Both the position numbers and the translations under genes were made by a program. 64,000 nucleotides of DNA from Streptococcus merionis DSM 19192 (GTDB taxonomy: Bacteria > Bacillota > Bacilli > Lactobacillales > Streptococcaceae). The stretch spans positions 1 to 64,000 of the forward strand of contig NZ_KB904555.1 of the NCBI RefSeq assembly GCF_000380085.1, given 5' to 3'. Below the pieces are notes generated by a model, which ran no database searches, was not told the origin of the DNA, and saw only the letters and a program-made list of their open reading frames with translations. Positions within the stretch are counted from its first letter, which is position 1. Every line of letters starts with the position of its first letter. Of the stretch, positions 34,627 through 48,060 are shown one piece after another.

Positions 34627-35306
34627 TTTTAAAGTCCTGTATTGACAAGTAAGGGCATTTGATTCAGGAGAGCGTTTTTCTATCATTGTAGCAATTTTTG
34701 AAGGAATATAGACGGTATTTTGACAAAAACGAACGATGAGTAGCGAAAAATGAGCTTTGAATGAAGGGAATGAGACAGAGGTCGTGATTTCAATAAAATC
34801 GACTTCGTTGTCGTACCCTTGCACAGACCATTAGGGAGTGGGAAAGAACTTGATTAACCAAAAAAGAGTTCGTTTCCCCTCGCACAGTTACGGTGGTGAC
34901 ACTGGTTTGTTGAAGACAAACCAGATGTTCCATCTATGTATAGCTGTCCAAGAGTTGCGCACTACAAGATACAAAGGCCGTTTAAAAATGCGATGGAAAA
35001 TAAGGGAGTGACTGATGAGTCTGAAGACTCAAGGAAACTCACGCATTTTACCGAGCATTTTAGGCCGTGTTCAGTTAGTAAGCAAACGACTGGAGACAGC
35101 GAACCGCTGACTAGGTTTGTAGAAGATTGATTTATCAGCATTTTACAAATCAGTCAACTGCTGCGTCAATCTGTAAAAGAAACGAGACTGAGGATTTTCA
35201 CCCCAGACTCTAAAACAAAAAGGTAATTTTCGAAGGACCTCCAGCTCGACTGTTGTCATTTCGACAATTACCTTTTTTGTACTAAAGCTAGAAGGGAGGA
35301 TAGGAT
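34627..35306. repeat. Repeat-filled gap between backbone pilin and sortase
   Basis: Three interspersed repeats occur in a row: family A at 34761-34820 (GAATGAGACAGAGGTCGTGA and its partial complement), family C at 34834-34879 (GGGAGTGGGAAAGAACTTGA with AAGAGTTCGTTTCCC), and family B on the minus strand at 34967-35078. A hairpin with AAAAGGTAATT (about 35218) and AATTACCTTTTTT (about 35263-35275) follows. Open frames in this stretch are repeat sequence, not genes. The hairpin may reduce read-through from the pilin genes into srtC. Confidence 0.6.
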
Positions 35307-36185
35307 TTGAAAAAATGGTTTAAGGATCATATCAGTATGATTGGGCTAACGGTTATCTTGCTCCTTGGTCTGGGCTTCTTGGCCTATCCGAGTGTGAGTG
35401 ACTACTGGAACTCCTTTCACCAGTCCCAGGTTATCTTGGATTATTCCAAGGAGATAGCTGATATGGACAAAGAGGACTATAGTGGCATTTTAGAGAGTGC
35501 TAAAGCCTACAATGCGACTCAGCCTCTTAATTGGCTTATTTCAGAAGAAGATAAAGAAGCCTATAACAGAGAATTGCAATTTAATCCACAAGGGGTTATG
35601 GGCTATATTACGATTCCTAAGATTGATGTGAAATTATCCATTTTTCACGGGACGGATGAGTCAATCCTGCAGACCTCCATCGGTCATCTTGAGGGAACAT
35701 CATTGCCAGTAGGTGGTGAGAATACGCATAGTGTTCTATCAGGGCATAGGGGACTTCCGTCAGCACGATTGTTTTCCGATCTTGATAAATTGCGAGAGGG
35801 AGACCGCTTTACGTTGCACATCTTGGATGAAACCTTGACTTACGAGGTGGACCAGATTCGTGTGGTTGAGCCGACAGATTTGTCCAGCATTGTGATCGAA
35901 GACGGTCAAGATTTATGCACATTAGTTACCTGTACACCCTATGGTGTGAACACACACCGTTTGCTAGTCAGAGGGCATCGTGTGGAAAACACAGATGGTC
36001 TTGCAAGGGTGACAGCGAATGCTATACAGATAAAACCGATTGTGATCGCACCATTTCTGGCTTTACCGCTGCTCATGACCATGGTCATCTATGTCTTTCT
36101 CTCAACACGAGAATCGGCGCAGCAAAGACGTCAAAGAGCTCTGCAAGAATTACAAGTAGCGGTTGCTTTTGGAAAAACAAACTAG
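35307..36185 (+). CDS. Class C (pilin-polymerising) sortase, SrtF-like
   Basis: A 292-residue sortase with an N-terminal membrane helix (about residues 9-28), a catalytic barrel from GYITIPKIDVKLSIFHGT, and a second C-terminal helix (about 243-265), the topology of class C enzymes. Catalytic residues are H147 in LSGHRGLPSA, C209 in TLVTCTPYGVNTHRLLVRGH and R218. The usual lid motif D-P-F/W/Y before the barrel is not seen. It joins pilin subunits and attaches the ancillary pilin. TTG at 35307 follows AAGGGAGGATAGGA. Last gene of the pilus locus. Confidence 0.9.
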   Translation: MKKWFKDHISMIGLTVILLLGLGFLAYPSVSDYWNSFHQSQVILDYSKEIADMDKEDYSGILESAKAYNATQPLNWLISEEDKEAYNRELQFNPQGVMGYITIPKIDVKLSIFHGTDESILQTSIGHLEGTSLPVGGENTHSVLSGHRGLPSARLFSDLDKLREGDRFTLHILDETLTYEVDQIRVVEPTDLSSIVIEDGQDLCTLVTCTPYGVNTHRLLVRGHRVENTDGLARVTANAIQIKPIVIAPFLALPLLMTMVIYVFLSTRESAQQRRQRALQELQVAVAFGKTN

Positions 36186-36359
36186 AACGGAAGTGAGACA
36201 GAAGCTGTGATTTCGTTGAAATCAACTTCGTTGTCTTACTCCCAACCGCTGTGTCTTACCAGTAAATCTAAAAATACAGGAGGTTGGGATTACTTTTATC
36301 CTAGCCTCTTGTTCTAGTTTTGGGTAATCATTCTCTCAGTTTTTTGCTATAATTAATTT
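36186..36359. repeat. Gap with family A repeat copy 2 and a terminator-like hairpin
   Basis: Family A repeat at 36189-36244 (GAAGTGAGACAGAAGCTGTG, then CAACTTCGTTGTCTTACTCC). Further on, AGGAGGTTGGGAT and ATCCTAGCCTCTTGTTCT (about 36280-36317) can pair weakly and may end the sortase transcript. Confidence 0.5.
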
Positions 36360-36590
36360 ATGGCAACTTATACTTTACAATTATGCAGTCACTTGCTTTT
36401 CGTGGCTTTGGCTTATCATCTTCTGACAACGGTGGTTGATTGGCCGAAGTTTACTAAAACGCATTTGGATAACCTCAGTCGCTTACGTCTTTTGGTACTC
36501 ATGCTGAGTTTTGTTTTAGGATTTTTGGCCTCTAGCTTTTTTCTAGAACTATTGGCGATTGGTCGTGGAATGGCCCATGCTTTATTTTGA
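36360..36590 (+). CDS. DUF1146 family membrane protein
   Basis: A 76-residue protein with two or three hydrophobic helices. TYTLQLCSHLLFVALAYHLL and LRLLVLMLSFVLGFLASSFF match the DUF1146 (YwzB) family, which in Firmicutes lies next to murA. Function is unknown; the conserved position suggests an envelope role. It begins directly at the end of a TATAATT-containing leader (about 36349-36355), so its leader is extremely short. Confidence 0.75.
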   Translation: MATYTLQLCSHLLFVALAYHLLTTVVDWPKFTKTHLDNLSRLRLLVLMLSFVLGFLASSFFLELLAIGRGMAHALF

Positions 36591-36679
36591 TTGGTGATTG
36601 GCCTTTATGTCAAATAAGGGCAATATTTTGGTGCTTATGGTAAAATAAGAAGTGTACTAAGTCATGAAAAGGAATTCCC

Positions 36680-37960
36680 ATGGAACAAATTATTATTAGA
36701 GGTGGCAACACGCGCTTAGCTGGTGAAGTCACAATCGAGGGAGCCAAGAATGCTGTCCTGCCTATTTTAGCAGCCACGGTATTGGCAAGTGACGGTCAGA
36801 CCAGATTGACCAATGTCCCAATCTTATCGGATGTGTTCACCATGAACAATGTGGTGCGTGGCCTCAATGCAGAGGTATCCTTTAATCAAAAAGCAAATGA
36901 AATTACAGTAGATGCGACGGGAACGCTTCACTTTGAAGCACCGTATCGCTATGTCAGCAAAATGCGTGCTTCTATTGTCGTTTTAGGCCCTCTTTTGGCT
37001 CGTAATGGCTATGCTAAGGTCTCTATGCCTGGTGGTTGTACAATCGGCTCGCGCCCTATTGACCTTCATCTCAAGGGCTTGGAAGCTATGGGCGCTGAGA
37101 TTCATCAGACCCATGGTTATATTGAAGCCAAGGCAGATCGCCTTAAGGGCGCTTATATCTATATGGATTTTCCTAGTGTTGGCGCAACTCAAAACCTGAT
37201 GATGGCAGCTACTTTGGCTGATGGTGTCACCACGATTGAAAATGCTGCGCGTGAACCTGAAATCGTTGATTTGGCTAATCTTCTCAATAAAATGGGCGCT
37301 AAGATCCGTGGAGCAGGGACAGAGACCATGACAATCTCTGGCGTAGACTGCCTTCATGGAGCAGAACACGCTGTGGTTCAGGATCGTATCGAAGCCGGTA
37401 CGTTTATGGTAGCTGCGGCTATGACGGGTGGCAATGTCCTCATCAAGGACGCTGTCTGGGAGCACAATCGTCCTCTTCTTGCTAAGATGATGGAGATGGG
37501 TGTGAAAGTCGCCGAAGAAGCTGGTGGTATTCGCGTCCAAGCTGATGTAGCCAACCTTAAACCAGTTACTGTCAAAACCCAGCCGCACCCTGGTTTTCCG
37601 ACCGATATGCAGGCTCAGATGACCGCCTTGATGACAGTTGTCAAAGGGGAGTCAACTATGATTGAGACAGTCTTTGAAAATCGTTTCCAACACCTTGAAG
37701 AGCTTCGCCGGATGGGACTTCATTCTGAAATTTTGCGTGATACCGCCTTGATTTTTGGTGGTGAAAAGTTGCAAGGGGCCCCTGTACTTTCTACAGACTT
37801 ACGCGCTTCAGCAGCGCTCATCTTGACAGGTTTGGTAGCTGAAGGCGTGACCTGTGTTGGCAATCTGGAACATCTCGATCGGGGCTATTACAAATTTCAC
37901 GAAAAATTAGCCCAATTAGGAGCGGATATTGAGCGCATTAAGGAGGACGAGTTTGCATAA
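36680..37960 (+). CDS. murA: UDP-N-acetylglucosamine 1-carboxyvinyltransferase
   Basis: A 426-residue enolpyruvyl transferase of normal length. K22-N23 lies in [12 protein letters not shown] and the PEP-binding Cys120 in [35 protein letters not shown] and [15 protein letters not shown] are conserved later blocks. It catalyses the first committed step of peptidoglycan synthesis and is the target of fosfomycin when Cys is present, as here. Streptococci carry two MurA paralogues; this context (DUF1146-murA-epuA-endA) is the conserved one. Its end overlaps the start of epuA by eight bases. Confidence 0.95.
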   Translation: MEQIIIRGGNTRLAGEVTIEGAKNAVLPILAATVLASDGQTRLTNVPILSDVFTMNNVVRGLNAEVSFNQKANEITVDATGTLHFEAPYRYVSKMRASIVVLGPLLARNGYAKVSMPGGCTIGSRPIDLHLKGLEAMGAEIHQTHGYIEAKADRLKGAYIYMDFPSVGATQNLMMAATLADGVTTIENAAREPEIVDLANLLNKMGAKIRGAGTETMTISGVDCLHGAEHAVVQDRIEAGTFMVAAAMTGGNVLIKDAVWEHNRPLLAKMMEMGVKVAEEAGGIRVQADVANLKPVTVKTQPHPGFPTDMQAQMTALMTVVKGESTMIETVFENRFQHLEELRRMGLHSEILRDTALIFGGEKLQGAPVLSTDLRASAALILTGLVAEGVTCVGNLEHLDRGYYKFHEKLAQLGADIERIKEDEFA

Positions 37961-38171
37961 GATTAGTAGTTTCAGCCGTAGAAAAAGCAAGGGCAGCCAA
38001 TACGTGCTACAGAGACTTTTCATTCTTGCTTTGGTGATCCTTGCCTGTCTCTTGCTTTTTGCCCTTGGTCTTATGATTGGCTACGGTGTTATTGGTGACG
38101 GCGACTCTATGTGGTCTATTCTCTCTCCTAGCAAATGGCAGGAGCTCATTGGTAAATTCACTGAGAAGTAG
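37953..38171 (+). CDS. epuA: EpuA-type small membrane protein (annotated as RNA polymerase subunit beta-like)
   Basis: A 72-residue protein starting with TTG at 37953, chosen because AAGGAGG lies six bases upstream inside murA. A basic N-terminus ([18 protein letters not shown]) is followed by one hydrophobic helix and [27 protein letters not shown], the EpuA/DNA-directed RNA polymerase subunit beta family signature. The family lies between murA and endA in streptococci. Function is not established. Confidence 0.8.
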   Translation: MHKISSFSRRKSKGSQYVLQRLFILALVILACLLLFALGLMIGYGVIGDGDSMWSILSPSKWQELIGKFTEK

Positions 38172-38208
38172 GCGTAGCCTACTTTTTCAATGGAGCAAAG
38201 AAAGTGTC

Positions 38209-39057
38209 ATGAAACTAAGTAAAAAACAGAGGCAGTCTCTTCTAGGAGGGGCTATAGCCCTTATTTTAGCCCTTTCGGGCTATGGTGTCAGTGAATCGGG
38301 TCTATTTGGAGGTCTGGCTGGTCCTGCAACGCAAGATGTTGTTATTCCGGCAAATGACTCAACAACTGCTGATGAGACGCCTGATCAGGAATTAGCAAGC
38401 TCGGTTTTAGTGGCTGAAGTGCGGGCCCAATTGCCAAAAAGCATTGAATGGAATGGGGCTGGTGCCTTTATCATCAATCATAATAAGACCGATCTGGATG
38501 CCAGCGTGTCTTCTTTACCCTACATTGATAATAAAAGCAAAACAGTCGAGCAGGTAAAAATCCCCACAGTTGCTAATGCTATTCTTGAAAAATCAACCCG
38601 TCAGTATAAAAACCGTGAACAGACAGGTCAAGGTCAGACCTACTGGACACCAGCAGGGTGGCATCAGGTTCATGATTTGTCGGGAGAGTACGACCATGCG
38701 GTAGATCGTGGGCATTTGATTGGTTACGCTATTGGAGGTGGCTTGTCAGGTTTTGATGCCTCAACGAGCAATCCTGATAATATTGCCACACAGACTGCTT
38801 GGTCCAATCAAGCCTACAAGCCTTATTCGACAGGTCAGAATTACTATGAGACGTTGGTCCGCAAGGCTCTGGATAAAAACAAGCGTGTGCGTTATCGGGT
38901 GACGCTCATCTATGCGGACAATGATGACCTAGTGGCAGTAGGACGCCAATTAGAGGCAAAGTCTTCTGACGGTAGTTTGGAGTTTAATGTCTTCGTTCCA
39001 AATGTTCAAACTGGAATTAGCATTGATTACGAGACGGGAGCGGTGACTGTTAATTAG
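38209..39057 (+). CDS. endA: DNA/RNA non-specific endonuclease (EndA-like)
   Basis: A 282-residue nuclease with an N-terminal membrane anchor (about residues 12-25), a linker rich in Asp and Thr, and a beta-beta-alpha-metal domain. The active site is [12 protein letters not shown] (D166, R167, G168, H169), with [15 protein letters not shown] carrying the metal-binding Asn. S. pneumoniae EndA takes up transforming DNA and degrades DNA of neutrophil traps. The start at 38209 fits the signal anchor best. Confidence 0.9.
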   Translation: MKLSKKQRQSLLGGAIALILALSGYGVSESGLFGGLAGPATQDVVIPANDSTTADETPDQELASSVLVAEVRAQLPKSIEWNGAGAFIINHNKTDLDASVSSLPYIDNKSKTVEQVKIPTVANAILEKSTRQYKNREQTGQGQTYWTPAGWHQVHDLSGEYDHAVDRGHLIGYAIGGGLSGFDASTSNPDNIATQTAWSNQAYKPYSTGQNYYETLVRKALDKNKRVRYRVTLIYADNDDLVAVGRQLEAKSSDGSLEFNVFVPNVQTGISIDYETGAVTVN

Positions 39058-39068
39058 TAGCATAACGC

Positions 39069-39097
39069 TTGTCAAAAAAACTTAAATCTGCTAAACT
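39069..39097 (+). promoter_or_regulatory. Promoter of pheS (T-box leader)
   Basis: TTGTCA (39069-39074), a 17-base spacer and TAAACT (39092-39097) lie just after endA. Transcription would start at about 39104 and produce the T-box leader. Confidence 0.65.
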
Positions 39098-39103
39098 AGG
39101 ACT

Positions 39104-39366
39104 GTATTGTTAAACACATTACGAATAATTGAATAGTTGTCTGTGAGACTAGTACCAAAGTGGCAATTGATCAGGGAGGTGGATCGTGACTGAAAATCCG
39201 CTCAAGGAAAGCTTTGCGAATTCACTCACTGCAGGAGATGGATGAGGCATTGGACCCTGCAGGACAAGGAAATTAAGATTTGCCGACTTTGGGTAAGAAT
39301 GGCAAATGAAAACGGATGGTACCGCGTGTCAACGCTCCGCTAAGGAGCTGACGCGCGTTTTTTGTA
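39104..39366 (+). ncRNA. T-box riboswitch (tRNA-Phe sensing) upstream of pheS
   Basis: The leader contains an AGTA-type box (CTAGTACC near 39150), a stem I region, and the T-box core TGGTACCGCG at 39317-39326, preceded by AAAACGGA. The core overlaps a terminator stem: CGCGTGTCA at 39323-39331 with TGACGCGCG at 39349-39357 and six T. Uncharged tRNA would favour the antiterminator and read-through into pheS and possibly pheT. Specificity for Phe is inferred from the downstream gene; the specifier triplet was not fixed by eye. Confidence 0.88.
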
Positions 39367-39782
39367 CGCAAAAGCTCGTATGAAAAAGGGAGTGGGAAAG
39401 AACTCAAGCAATTAAAAAGAGTTCGTTTTCCCACCCCCACAAAGCCCCCCACAAAGCAGGGGTAAGACTAAGTTGGCATAGCCAACAAGTCTTACTCCCA
39501 ACCGCTGCACTGAGATGCTTAGGTGTTTACGCAAACGATGAGCGGTGAGATTGGACTTGAGCCCAGCCTCAAACTCTGGCAAGTTTTTGAATTTTTTAGT
39601 TAAAAAATAGCAGGCGATTAACGATTCTATCTCTCAAAATAGTTGGGTTGAGTTCAGTTCTAAGCCTGCTTGCTACTAAAGTAGCCCATCAGGTAAGAGC
39701 CATTCGTTATCGCTAGGGAAGGCACCATTCATCTCGTTGCTATCAAGGCCGTCTGGCCATTATGAAAATTATTGGAGGAATT
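39367..39782. repeat. Leader between the T-box terminator and pheS, with repeats
   Basis: A family C repeat at 39388-39436 (GGGAGTGGGAAAGAACTC with AAGAGTTCGTTTTCCCAC) is followed by a GGTAAGACTAAG...CTTACTCC hairpin (about 39459-39492) and unremarkable sequence up to the pheS ribosome binding site. The distance from the T-box terminator to pheS (over 400 bases) is unusually long because of these insertions. Confidence 0.5.
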
Positions 39783-40829
39783 ATGACCATTCAAGATAAG
39801 TTGGCGGAGCTTCGCCACAGCACTCTCGAAAAGCTGAAACAGGCTAATTTAGAAAAATCAAAAGAAATCCAAGACCTTCGTGTCGAAGTCCTTGGGAAAA
39901 AAGGCTCCTTGACTGAGATTTTAAAAGGCCTTAAGGATCTTTCAGCGGAAGAACGTCCTGTCATCGGGAAATACGTTAACGAGGTCCGCGATGTCTTGAC
40001 AGAAGCTTTTGACAACGCTAATGCTCTGATTGAGGAAGAAAAAATCGCTATGCAGCTAGCTAGCGAAACAATTGATGTCACTTTGCCTGGTAAGCCTGTT
40101 GCGGTGGGAAATCGTCATGTCCTGACGCAGACGGCTGAAGAGCTTGAGGATATTTTCCTTGGCATGGGCTTTCAAGTCGTTGATGGTTTTGAAGTTGAGA
40201 AGGACTATTATAACTTTGAACGGATGAACTTGCCTAAGGATCACCCAGCCCGCGATATGCAGGACACCTTCTACATTACTGAGGAAATCCTTCTTCGGAC
40301 GCATACCAGTCCCGTACAGGCACGGACCATGGATCAGCATGATTTCAGCAATGGACCGCTTAAGATGGTATCGCCTGGGCGCGTTTTCCGTCGTGACACG
40401 GATGATGCGACCCATTCGCATCAGTTCCATCAGATTGAGGGGTTGGTTGTTGGCGAAAACATTTCCATGGGCGACCTCAAAGGAACGCTTCAACTAATCA
40501 GTCAAAAGATGTTTGGAGAAGACCGTAAAATCCGTCTGCGCCCATCTTACTTCCCTTTCACAGAGCCGTCTGTTGAGGTTGATGTCTCTTGTTTCAAGTG
40601 CGGTGGTGAGGGTTGCAATGTCTGCAAGAAGACTGGTTGGATTGAGATTCTTGGTGCAGGTATGGTTCACCCTAGCGTTCTTGAGATGTCTGGCATTGAC
40701 AGCGAGAAATACTCTGGCTTTGCCTTTGGTCTTGGTCAGGAGCGGATTGCTATGCTTCGTTATGGGATCAATGATATTCGTGGATTCTATCAGGGCGATG
40801 CCCGCTTTTCGGAGCAGTTTAAGGGTTAA
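39783..40829 (+). CDS. pheS: Phenylalanyl-tRNA synthetase alpha subunit
   Basis: A 348-residue PheS. The start at 39783 ([20 protein letters not shown]) is preceded by TTGGAGGAATT, better than the in-frame ATG 21 bases upstream. A coiled-coil tRNA-binding N-terminus (about 1-85) precedes the class II catalytic domain: motif 2 is [20 protein letters not shown], and motif 3 is [38 protein letters not shown] supplies the Cys-rich insertion. It forms the alpha2-beta2 enzyme with PheT, encoded 410 bases downstream. Confidence 0.96.
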   Translation: MTIQDKLAELRHSTLEKLKQANLEKSKEIQDLRVEVLGKKGSLTEILKGLKDLSAEERPVIGKYVNEVRDVLTEAFDNANALIEEEKIAMQLASETIDVTLPGKPVAVGNRHVLTQTAEELEDIFLGMGFQVVDGFEVEKDYYNFERMNLPKDHPARDMQDTFYITEEILLRTHTSPVQARTMDQHDFSNGPLKMVSPGRVFRRDTDDATHSHQFHQIEGLVVGENISMGDLKGTLQLISQKMFGEDRKIRLRPSYFPFTEPSVEVDVSCFKCGGEGCNVCKKTGWIEILGAGMVHPSVLEMSGIDSEKYSGFAFGLGQERIAMLRYGINDIRGFYQGDARFSEQFKG

Positions 40830-41239
40830 GTTACGTAGAATGCTGTCTGATTAATAAAAGCTTGGCCGCTCTGCTATTGACAAAAGAAAAAGAGGGCTAA
40901 AAAGTAGTTGACTAAGAACTTGGATTCAAAGCTGCTAGTTACAGTTCGCTTTTGGAGAGTGGAAGCAAGTTAGTTTTACTCTTTTCAATCAGGCCAGAAG
41001 CTCAGTTCGTATTTTTGCAGTGATGACGAAAAATCAGTAGACAACGCTGTAATAGTGCGAAATTGAAATAGCATTAAGACGGTATTTCCATAAAATCAGA
41101 GTGTCGCAGGACTGATTTTCTAAAACAAAGCTGTGCCATTCGTGATTTAATCGCGTATCTAGTGATAGGTCAGAAGAACCCTATGGCATGGATGTTCATT
41201 AGGGGTTAAGATGAATGCAATTCAAGGAAAAGGAATAAG
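40830..41239 (+). other. Gap between pheS and pheT
   Basis: No complete gene is seen. One frame near the end (about 41155-41206) reads RVSSDRSEEPYGMDVH before a TAG and may be the tail of a lost small gene; several streptococci carry an acetyltransferase gene in this position. The remaining sequence has stops in all frames. A typical pheST operon has a much shorter spacer. Confidence 0.35.
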
Positions 41240-43627
41240 ATGTTAGTAAGTTACAAATGGTTAAAACAATTGGTTGATGTGGATGTGACGAGCCAAAGTT
41301 TGTCAGAAGTCATGTCAACGACAGGAATTGAAGTTGAGGGAGTCACATCACCCGCAGAAGGCTTATCTAAGTTAATCGTGGGAGAGGTCATCTCAGTGGA
41401 AGATGTGCCTGAGACTCATCTCCATGTCTGTGAGGTCAATATTGGTGAGGAGACGACACAGATCGTCTGCGGGGCGCCTAATGTCAAGCCTGGTATTAAG
41501 GTTATCGTGGCTTTGCCAGGTGCTCGTATCGCTGGCAATCACAAGATTAAGAAAGGCAAGATTCGTGGTATTGAGTCACTAGGGATGATTTGTTCTCTGG
41601 CTGAGATTGGGATTTCTGATAGTGTGATTCCTAAGGCTTATGCGGATGGGATTTACTACTTGCCAGAGGAGGCTGTGCCAGGTGATAGTATTTTTCCATA
41701 TCTGGATATGGATGACGAGATCATCGAGTTATCGATCACGCCTAACCGAGCTGATGCCCTGTCTATGCGTGGTGTGGCTCATGAGGTAGCTGCTATCTTT
41801 GATAAGAGCGTTCACTTTGCTGATCCCCAAGTGGTTGAAAATAGCAGAGCTGCTAGCGATGTGCTCTCTGTGGAAATCAAGTCCGATAAAGTAGCCAGCT
41901 ATCAAGCTCGTGTGGTGGATAATGTCACCATCGCACCAAGCCCACAGTGGTTACAAAACTTGCTCATGAATGCGGGTATCCGTCCGCTCAACAATGTGGT
42001 TGACATCACCAACTATATCCTACTCTACTTTGGTCAGCCTATGCATGCCTTTGATCTAGATACTTTCAAAGACAGCAAGATTGTGGCGCGTCAGGCTAAG
42101 GACGGTGAGAAGTTAGTAACTCTCGACGAAGAAGAGCGTCAATTGACCGCTGATGATATTGTGATTGCCGTTGGCGATGAAGCAGTGGCGCTCGGTGGCG
42201 TCATGGGAGGTTTAGCGACTGAGATTACAGATACGACCAAGCGCGTGGTGCTGGAGGCTGCCAGCTTTGATGGGAAGTCCATTCGTAAGACGAGCAGTCG
42301 TCTCAATCTGCGCTCAGAATCCTCTGCCCGCTTCGAAAAAGGGACTAATGTGGCTGAATTGGGCTTGGCTCTGGATGTGGCAGCAAGTCTCATCGCCCAA
42401 ATCGCTGGTGGCGAGGTTCTCTCTGGCGTGGTAAAAGCTGGCGAGCTAGATGTATCTGATATTCCTGTTTCTGCCCGCCTTGACTATGTCAACCAACGTC
42501 TGGGAACTCAGTTGGATTATGCAACGATTGCTGACGTTTTCCGCCGTTTGGGAATGGCTATTTCTGGCGATGAGGAAAGTTTTACGGTGCAGGTACCTCG
42601 CCGTCGTTGGGATATTCGTATTCCAGCTGATCTGGTTGAGGAAATTGCGCGTATCTATGGCTATGACAAGTTGCCAACAACGTTACCAGATACGACAGGT
42701 ACAGCCGGTGAGCTGACCGGCATGCAACGCTTGCGCCGTCAGGTTCGAACGCTGGCAGAAGGCGCTGGCTTGAGCGAGGTGGTTTCCTACGCCTTGACCA
42801 CACCTGAAAAGGCTGTCGCCTTCACACCAGAGCCAACGACTGTAACAGAGCTTATGTGGCCAATGACTATCGATCGCTCGGCTCTTCGCCAAAATGTGGT
42901 CACAGGTCTGCTAGAAATTGTCGCTTACAACGTTGCCCGTAAGAACCAGAATCTGGCCCTCTACGAAATCGGTAAGATTTTTGAGCAGACAGGAGATGTT
43001 AAGGAAGATCTGCCACAGGAAATCGAGACCTTTGCGCTAGCGCTTACAGGCCAAGTGGCAGGTACTCAGGATAAGGTTGATTTCTTTACAGCTAAGGGCA
43101 TTGTTGAAGCCATTTTTGACCAGTTGCGTTTGGATGTGCGCTATGTGGCAAATAAAAATCTGCCAAACCTTCACCCTGGACGCGCAGCCAGCATTGAACT
43201 GGATGGTCAAGTGCTCGGTTTTATCGGCCAAGTCCACCCAGCGACGGCTAAGGATTACGGTGTGCCTGAAACCTATGTGGTCGAGCTTAACCTGACGGCG
43301 ATTGAAACAGCCCGCCAGCCTGTTCAACCATTTGTCGAAATCTCTAAATTCCCAAGCGTTAGTCGTGACATTTCCATGCTCCTTAAGAGCGAGATCAGTC
43401 ACCAAGAAGTGCTAGATGCGATTGCAGCAGCAGGTGTCAAGCGCTTAACTAAGATTGAGCTCTTTGATCTCTATGCTGGTGCGGGAATTGAGCCTGGCAA
43501 GAAATCCATGGCTTATAGCCTGACCTTCCAAAATCCGCAGGACAGCCTGACAGATGATGAGGTCGCTGCTTACATGGCTAAGATCACGAAAGCACTCAGC
43601 CAGAGCCTGAACGCTGAAATACGTTAA
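41240..43627 (+). CDS. pheT: Phenylalanyl-tRNA synthetase beta subunit
   Basis: A 795-residue PheT. Domains in order: tRNA-binding OB fold at about 40-150 ([23 protein letters not shown]), B3/B4 editing domain at about 210-390 ([28 protein letters not shown]), B5 domain at about 405-475 ([20 protein letters not shown]), core catalytic-like domain, and a C-terminal FDX-ACB anticodon-binding domain from about 700 ([12 protein letters not shown]). It is essential for translation. A clear terminator follows. Confidence 0.96.
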   Translation: MLVSYKWLKQLVDVDVTSQSLSEVMSTTGIEVEGVTSPAEGLSKLIVGEVISVEDVPETHLHVCEVNIGEETTQIVCGAPNVKPGIKVIVALPGARIAGNHKIKKGKIRGIESLGMICSLAEIGISDSVIPKAYADGIYYLPEEAVPGDSIFPYLDMDDEIIELSITPNRADALSMRGVAHEVAAIFDKSVHFADPQVVENSRAASDVLSVEIKSDKVASYQARVVDNVTIAPSPQWLQNLLMNAGIRPLNNVVDITNYILLYFGQPMHAFDLDTFKDSKIVARQAKDGEKLVTLDEEERQLTADDIVIAVGDEAVALGGVMGGLATEITDTTKRVVLEAASFDGKSIRKTSSRLNLRSESSARFEKGTNVAELGLALDVAASLIAQIAGGEVLSGVVKAGELDVSDIPVSARLDYVNQRLGTQLDYATIADVFRRLGMAISGDEESFTVQVPRRRWDIRIPADLVEEIARIYGYDKLPTTLPDTTGTAGELTGMQRLRRQVRTLAEGAGLSEVVSYALTTPEKAVAFTPEPTTVTELMWPMTIDRSALRQNVVTGLLEIVAYNVARKNQNLALYEIGKIFEQTGDVKEDLPQEIETFALALTGQVAGTQDKVDFFTAKGIVEAIFDQLRLDVRYVANKNLPNLHPGRAASIELDGQVLGFIGQVHPATAKDYGVPETYVVELNLTAIETARQPVQPFVEISKFPSVSRDISMLLKSEISHQEVLDAIAAAGVKRLTKIELFDLYAGAGIEPGKKSMAYSLTFQNPQDSLTDDEVAAYMAKITKALSQSLNAEIR

Positions 43628-43632
43628 GAAAA

Positions 43633-43665
43633 TACCCCGCTAGTTTTAAGCTAGTGGGGATTTTG
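43633..43665 (+). terminator. Terminator of pheT
   Basis: ACCCCGCTAG (43634-43643) pairs with CTAGTGGGG (43651-43659) around TTTTAAG; ATTTTG follows. Confidence 0.75.
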
Positions 43666-44040
43666 AATTTCTGATTTTTGCAAGATGGGAATGGCTCAAC
43701 TAATACTAATTCTAAAGATTATGTAGTCATAGATGGTAGATAGCATCATATCAATAATAAATATATATTGGATATTAAATCAGAAGTAGTATAGGGAAGA
43801 GTTCCTTCGCGCTACCTTTTCAGGAAATATCCTAAAAATGAAATATTGGTATTCGTTAAGGCTTAGAATACAAATATCAATATTTTATCGTGTTTACTGT
43901 ACAAAAGTTATGCTTCCTGAAATTCGATGGTTTCAATTAGTGGACTTAAGTCCATTGTCCTTTGAAGTTATTGTAAACGTTTTCTAAAAATGATAGCCTA
44001 TTACTAGATACGTATCAACAAAATAACAAAAGGAGAGGTT
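43666..44040 (+). other. Gap and control region of the alpha-glucoside operon
   Basis: No gene is seen. AT-rich sequence with a short repeat (AAATATTGGTATTCGTTAAG and ATACAAATATCAATATTTTA form a loose inverted repeat near 43838-43888) leads to a cre site at 43971-43985. The first gene has an AAAGGAGAGG ribosome binding site. Confidence 0.4.
43971..43985 (+). promoter_or_regulatory. CcpA-binding cre site
   Basis: TTGTAAACGTTTTCT matches all fixed positions of the cre consensus WTGnAAnCGnWWnCW. It lies 56 bases before the PTS gene, in a position suited to repression by CcpA when glucose is present. Confidence 0.85.
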
Positions 44041-46931
<2,891 letters not shown>

Positions 46932-46990
46932 TGGTTATTTATATCAAAATGTGGTATAAATAATTAGTAACAAAAATATGTGAAGATAGG

Positions 46991-47770
46991 ATGGACTTCT
47001 ATATGCGTTTCACAGATATAGTCAATGAACATTATAATGAACTAAATTCATCAGAGTTATTGATGTGTAACTATATTATAGAAAATACCGCAGCTATACC
47101 TAAAATGGGGGTAGTGGAATTTGCTAAACGAAGTCTGTCCTCAAAATCTTCAGTTATTCGTTTTTCACAGAAATTAGGTTTTACTGGTTTTACAGAATTA
47201 AAAAACTTTATAAAATGGCAGGATCAGGAAGAGGTGCTAGTTGAACAGCTGACCTTTAAAGAGCAGGTGACAAAGGATATTCACTCCTTACTAGAAATTA
47301 TAGGAAAAAGCGACTGGTCTCCTATTTATCAAAGGCTAGATACTATTGATAATATTTATGTTATTACGACAGGAGTGACTCAGAAAAATCAAGCAGCAGA
47401 ATTGCAACGATTATTTCTCTTGATCGGAAAGCCCTTGCAGATCGTGCCAGGAGATGGAAATTCGAATGAATTTCGACGAATCATTGAGCATTTGACAGAC
47501 AAAGATATTGTATTTGTATTATCCTTGTCTGGTGAAAATAATAATTTGGAATCAATCGTTAGGCGCTTAAAATTGGTAAAAAGTAATATCGTCTCGATCA
47601 CTAGTTTGCAAAATAATTGGTTATCAGGAAAATCGGACTTTAATCTTTATGCGACAACCAGTCGTAGTCCTCTACCCAGAAATTGGTGGCTACAAACAAC
47701 GTCTTCGTTCTTTGTATTGATAGAAGCCTTTACTTTTGGTTATGTGGATTATAAAAAGCAAATTAAATAA
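46991..47770 (+). CDS. RpiR-family transcriptional regulator
   Basis: A 259-residue regulator. An N-terminal HTH_6 domain (about residues 1-80: YNELNSSELLMCNYIIENTA, KSSVIRFSQKLGFTGFTELK) is followed by a SIS domain (about 100-250) that binds a phosphosugar. DIVFVLSLSGENNNL is the SIS core. Location directly after the PTS and hydrolase genes suggests that it senses the imported sugar phosphate and controls the operon. An alternative start at 47003 has a ribosome binding site of similar quality. A hairpin with CCTAGAGACT and AGTTTCTAAGG (47842-47864) follows. Confidence 0.87.
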   Translation: MDFYMRFTDIVNEHYNELNSSELLMCNYIIENTAAIPKMGVVEFAKRSLSSKSSVIRFSQKLGFTGFTELKNFIKWQDQEEVLVEQLTFKEQVTKDIHSLLEIIGKSDWSPIYQRLDTIDNIYVITTGVTQKNQAAELQRLFLLIGKPLQIVPGDGNSNEFRRIIEHLTDKDIVFVLSLSGENNNLESIVRRLKLVKSNIVSITSLQNNWLSGKSDFNLYATTSRSPLPRNWWLQTTSSFFVLIEAFTFGYVDYKKQIK

Positions 47771-48060
47771 ATTATTCATCATACGGACTGATTATCACTT
47801 GTGGTAGATAAAGGGATAGGTATGGGAGAAGATGAAATCCTAGAGACTCTAGTTTCTAAGGCCTTTTCTTTTAGAATCTGTATTCATGGCTCAATATTTT
47901 GATTCAAGGGGACATTTTTTCGCTATTCATCATTCGTTTTTTGAACATATAGTCCGATTCCTCCAAAGAGCGTAACTATCGAAAAACAATCTCAGGAGCA
48001 AAGGATCCCGCTTGCGAATGCAAATTCTTAGAAGTACCTCTTCATTCATTTGTCGTAGTG
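47771..48060. other. Gap after the RpiR gene
   Basis: Apart from the hairpin at about 47842-47868 (possible terminator, followed by CCTTTTCTTTT), no gene or repeat is recognised. Confidence 0.35.

Noticed and set aside
34936..35130. Small open frame in the pilin-sortase gap, with similar ones at 55463-55932
   Set aside because: They are made from the dispersed repeats, which read in several directions and frames at different sites.
36983..37588. A 201-codon open frame on the strand opposite murA
   Set aside because: It lies wholly inside murA, has no ribosome binding site or known motif, and its openness follows from murA codon use.
39120..39127. TACGAATA, a possible ComX cin-box core
   Set aside because: It lies inside the pheS T-box leader and lacks the upstream T-rich element of real cin-boxes; nearby endA is upstream of it, so it cannot drive endA.
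40056..40493. A 145-codon open frame opposite pheS
   Set aside because: Antisense to a conserved essential gene and without recognisable domains or start signals.
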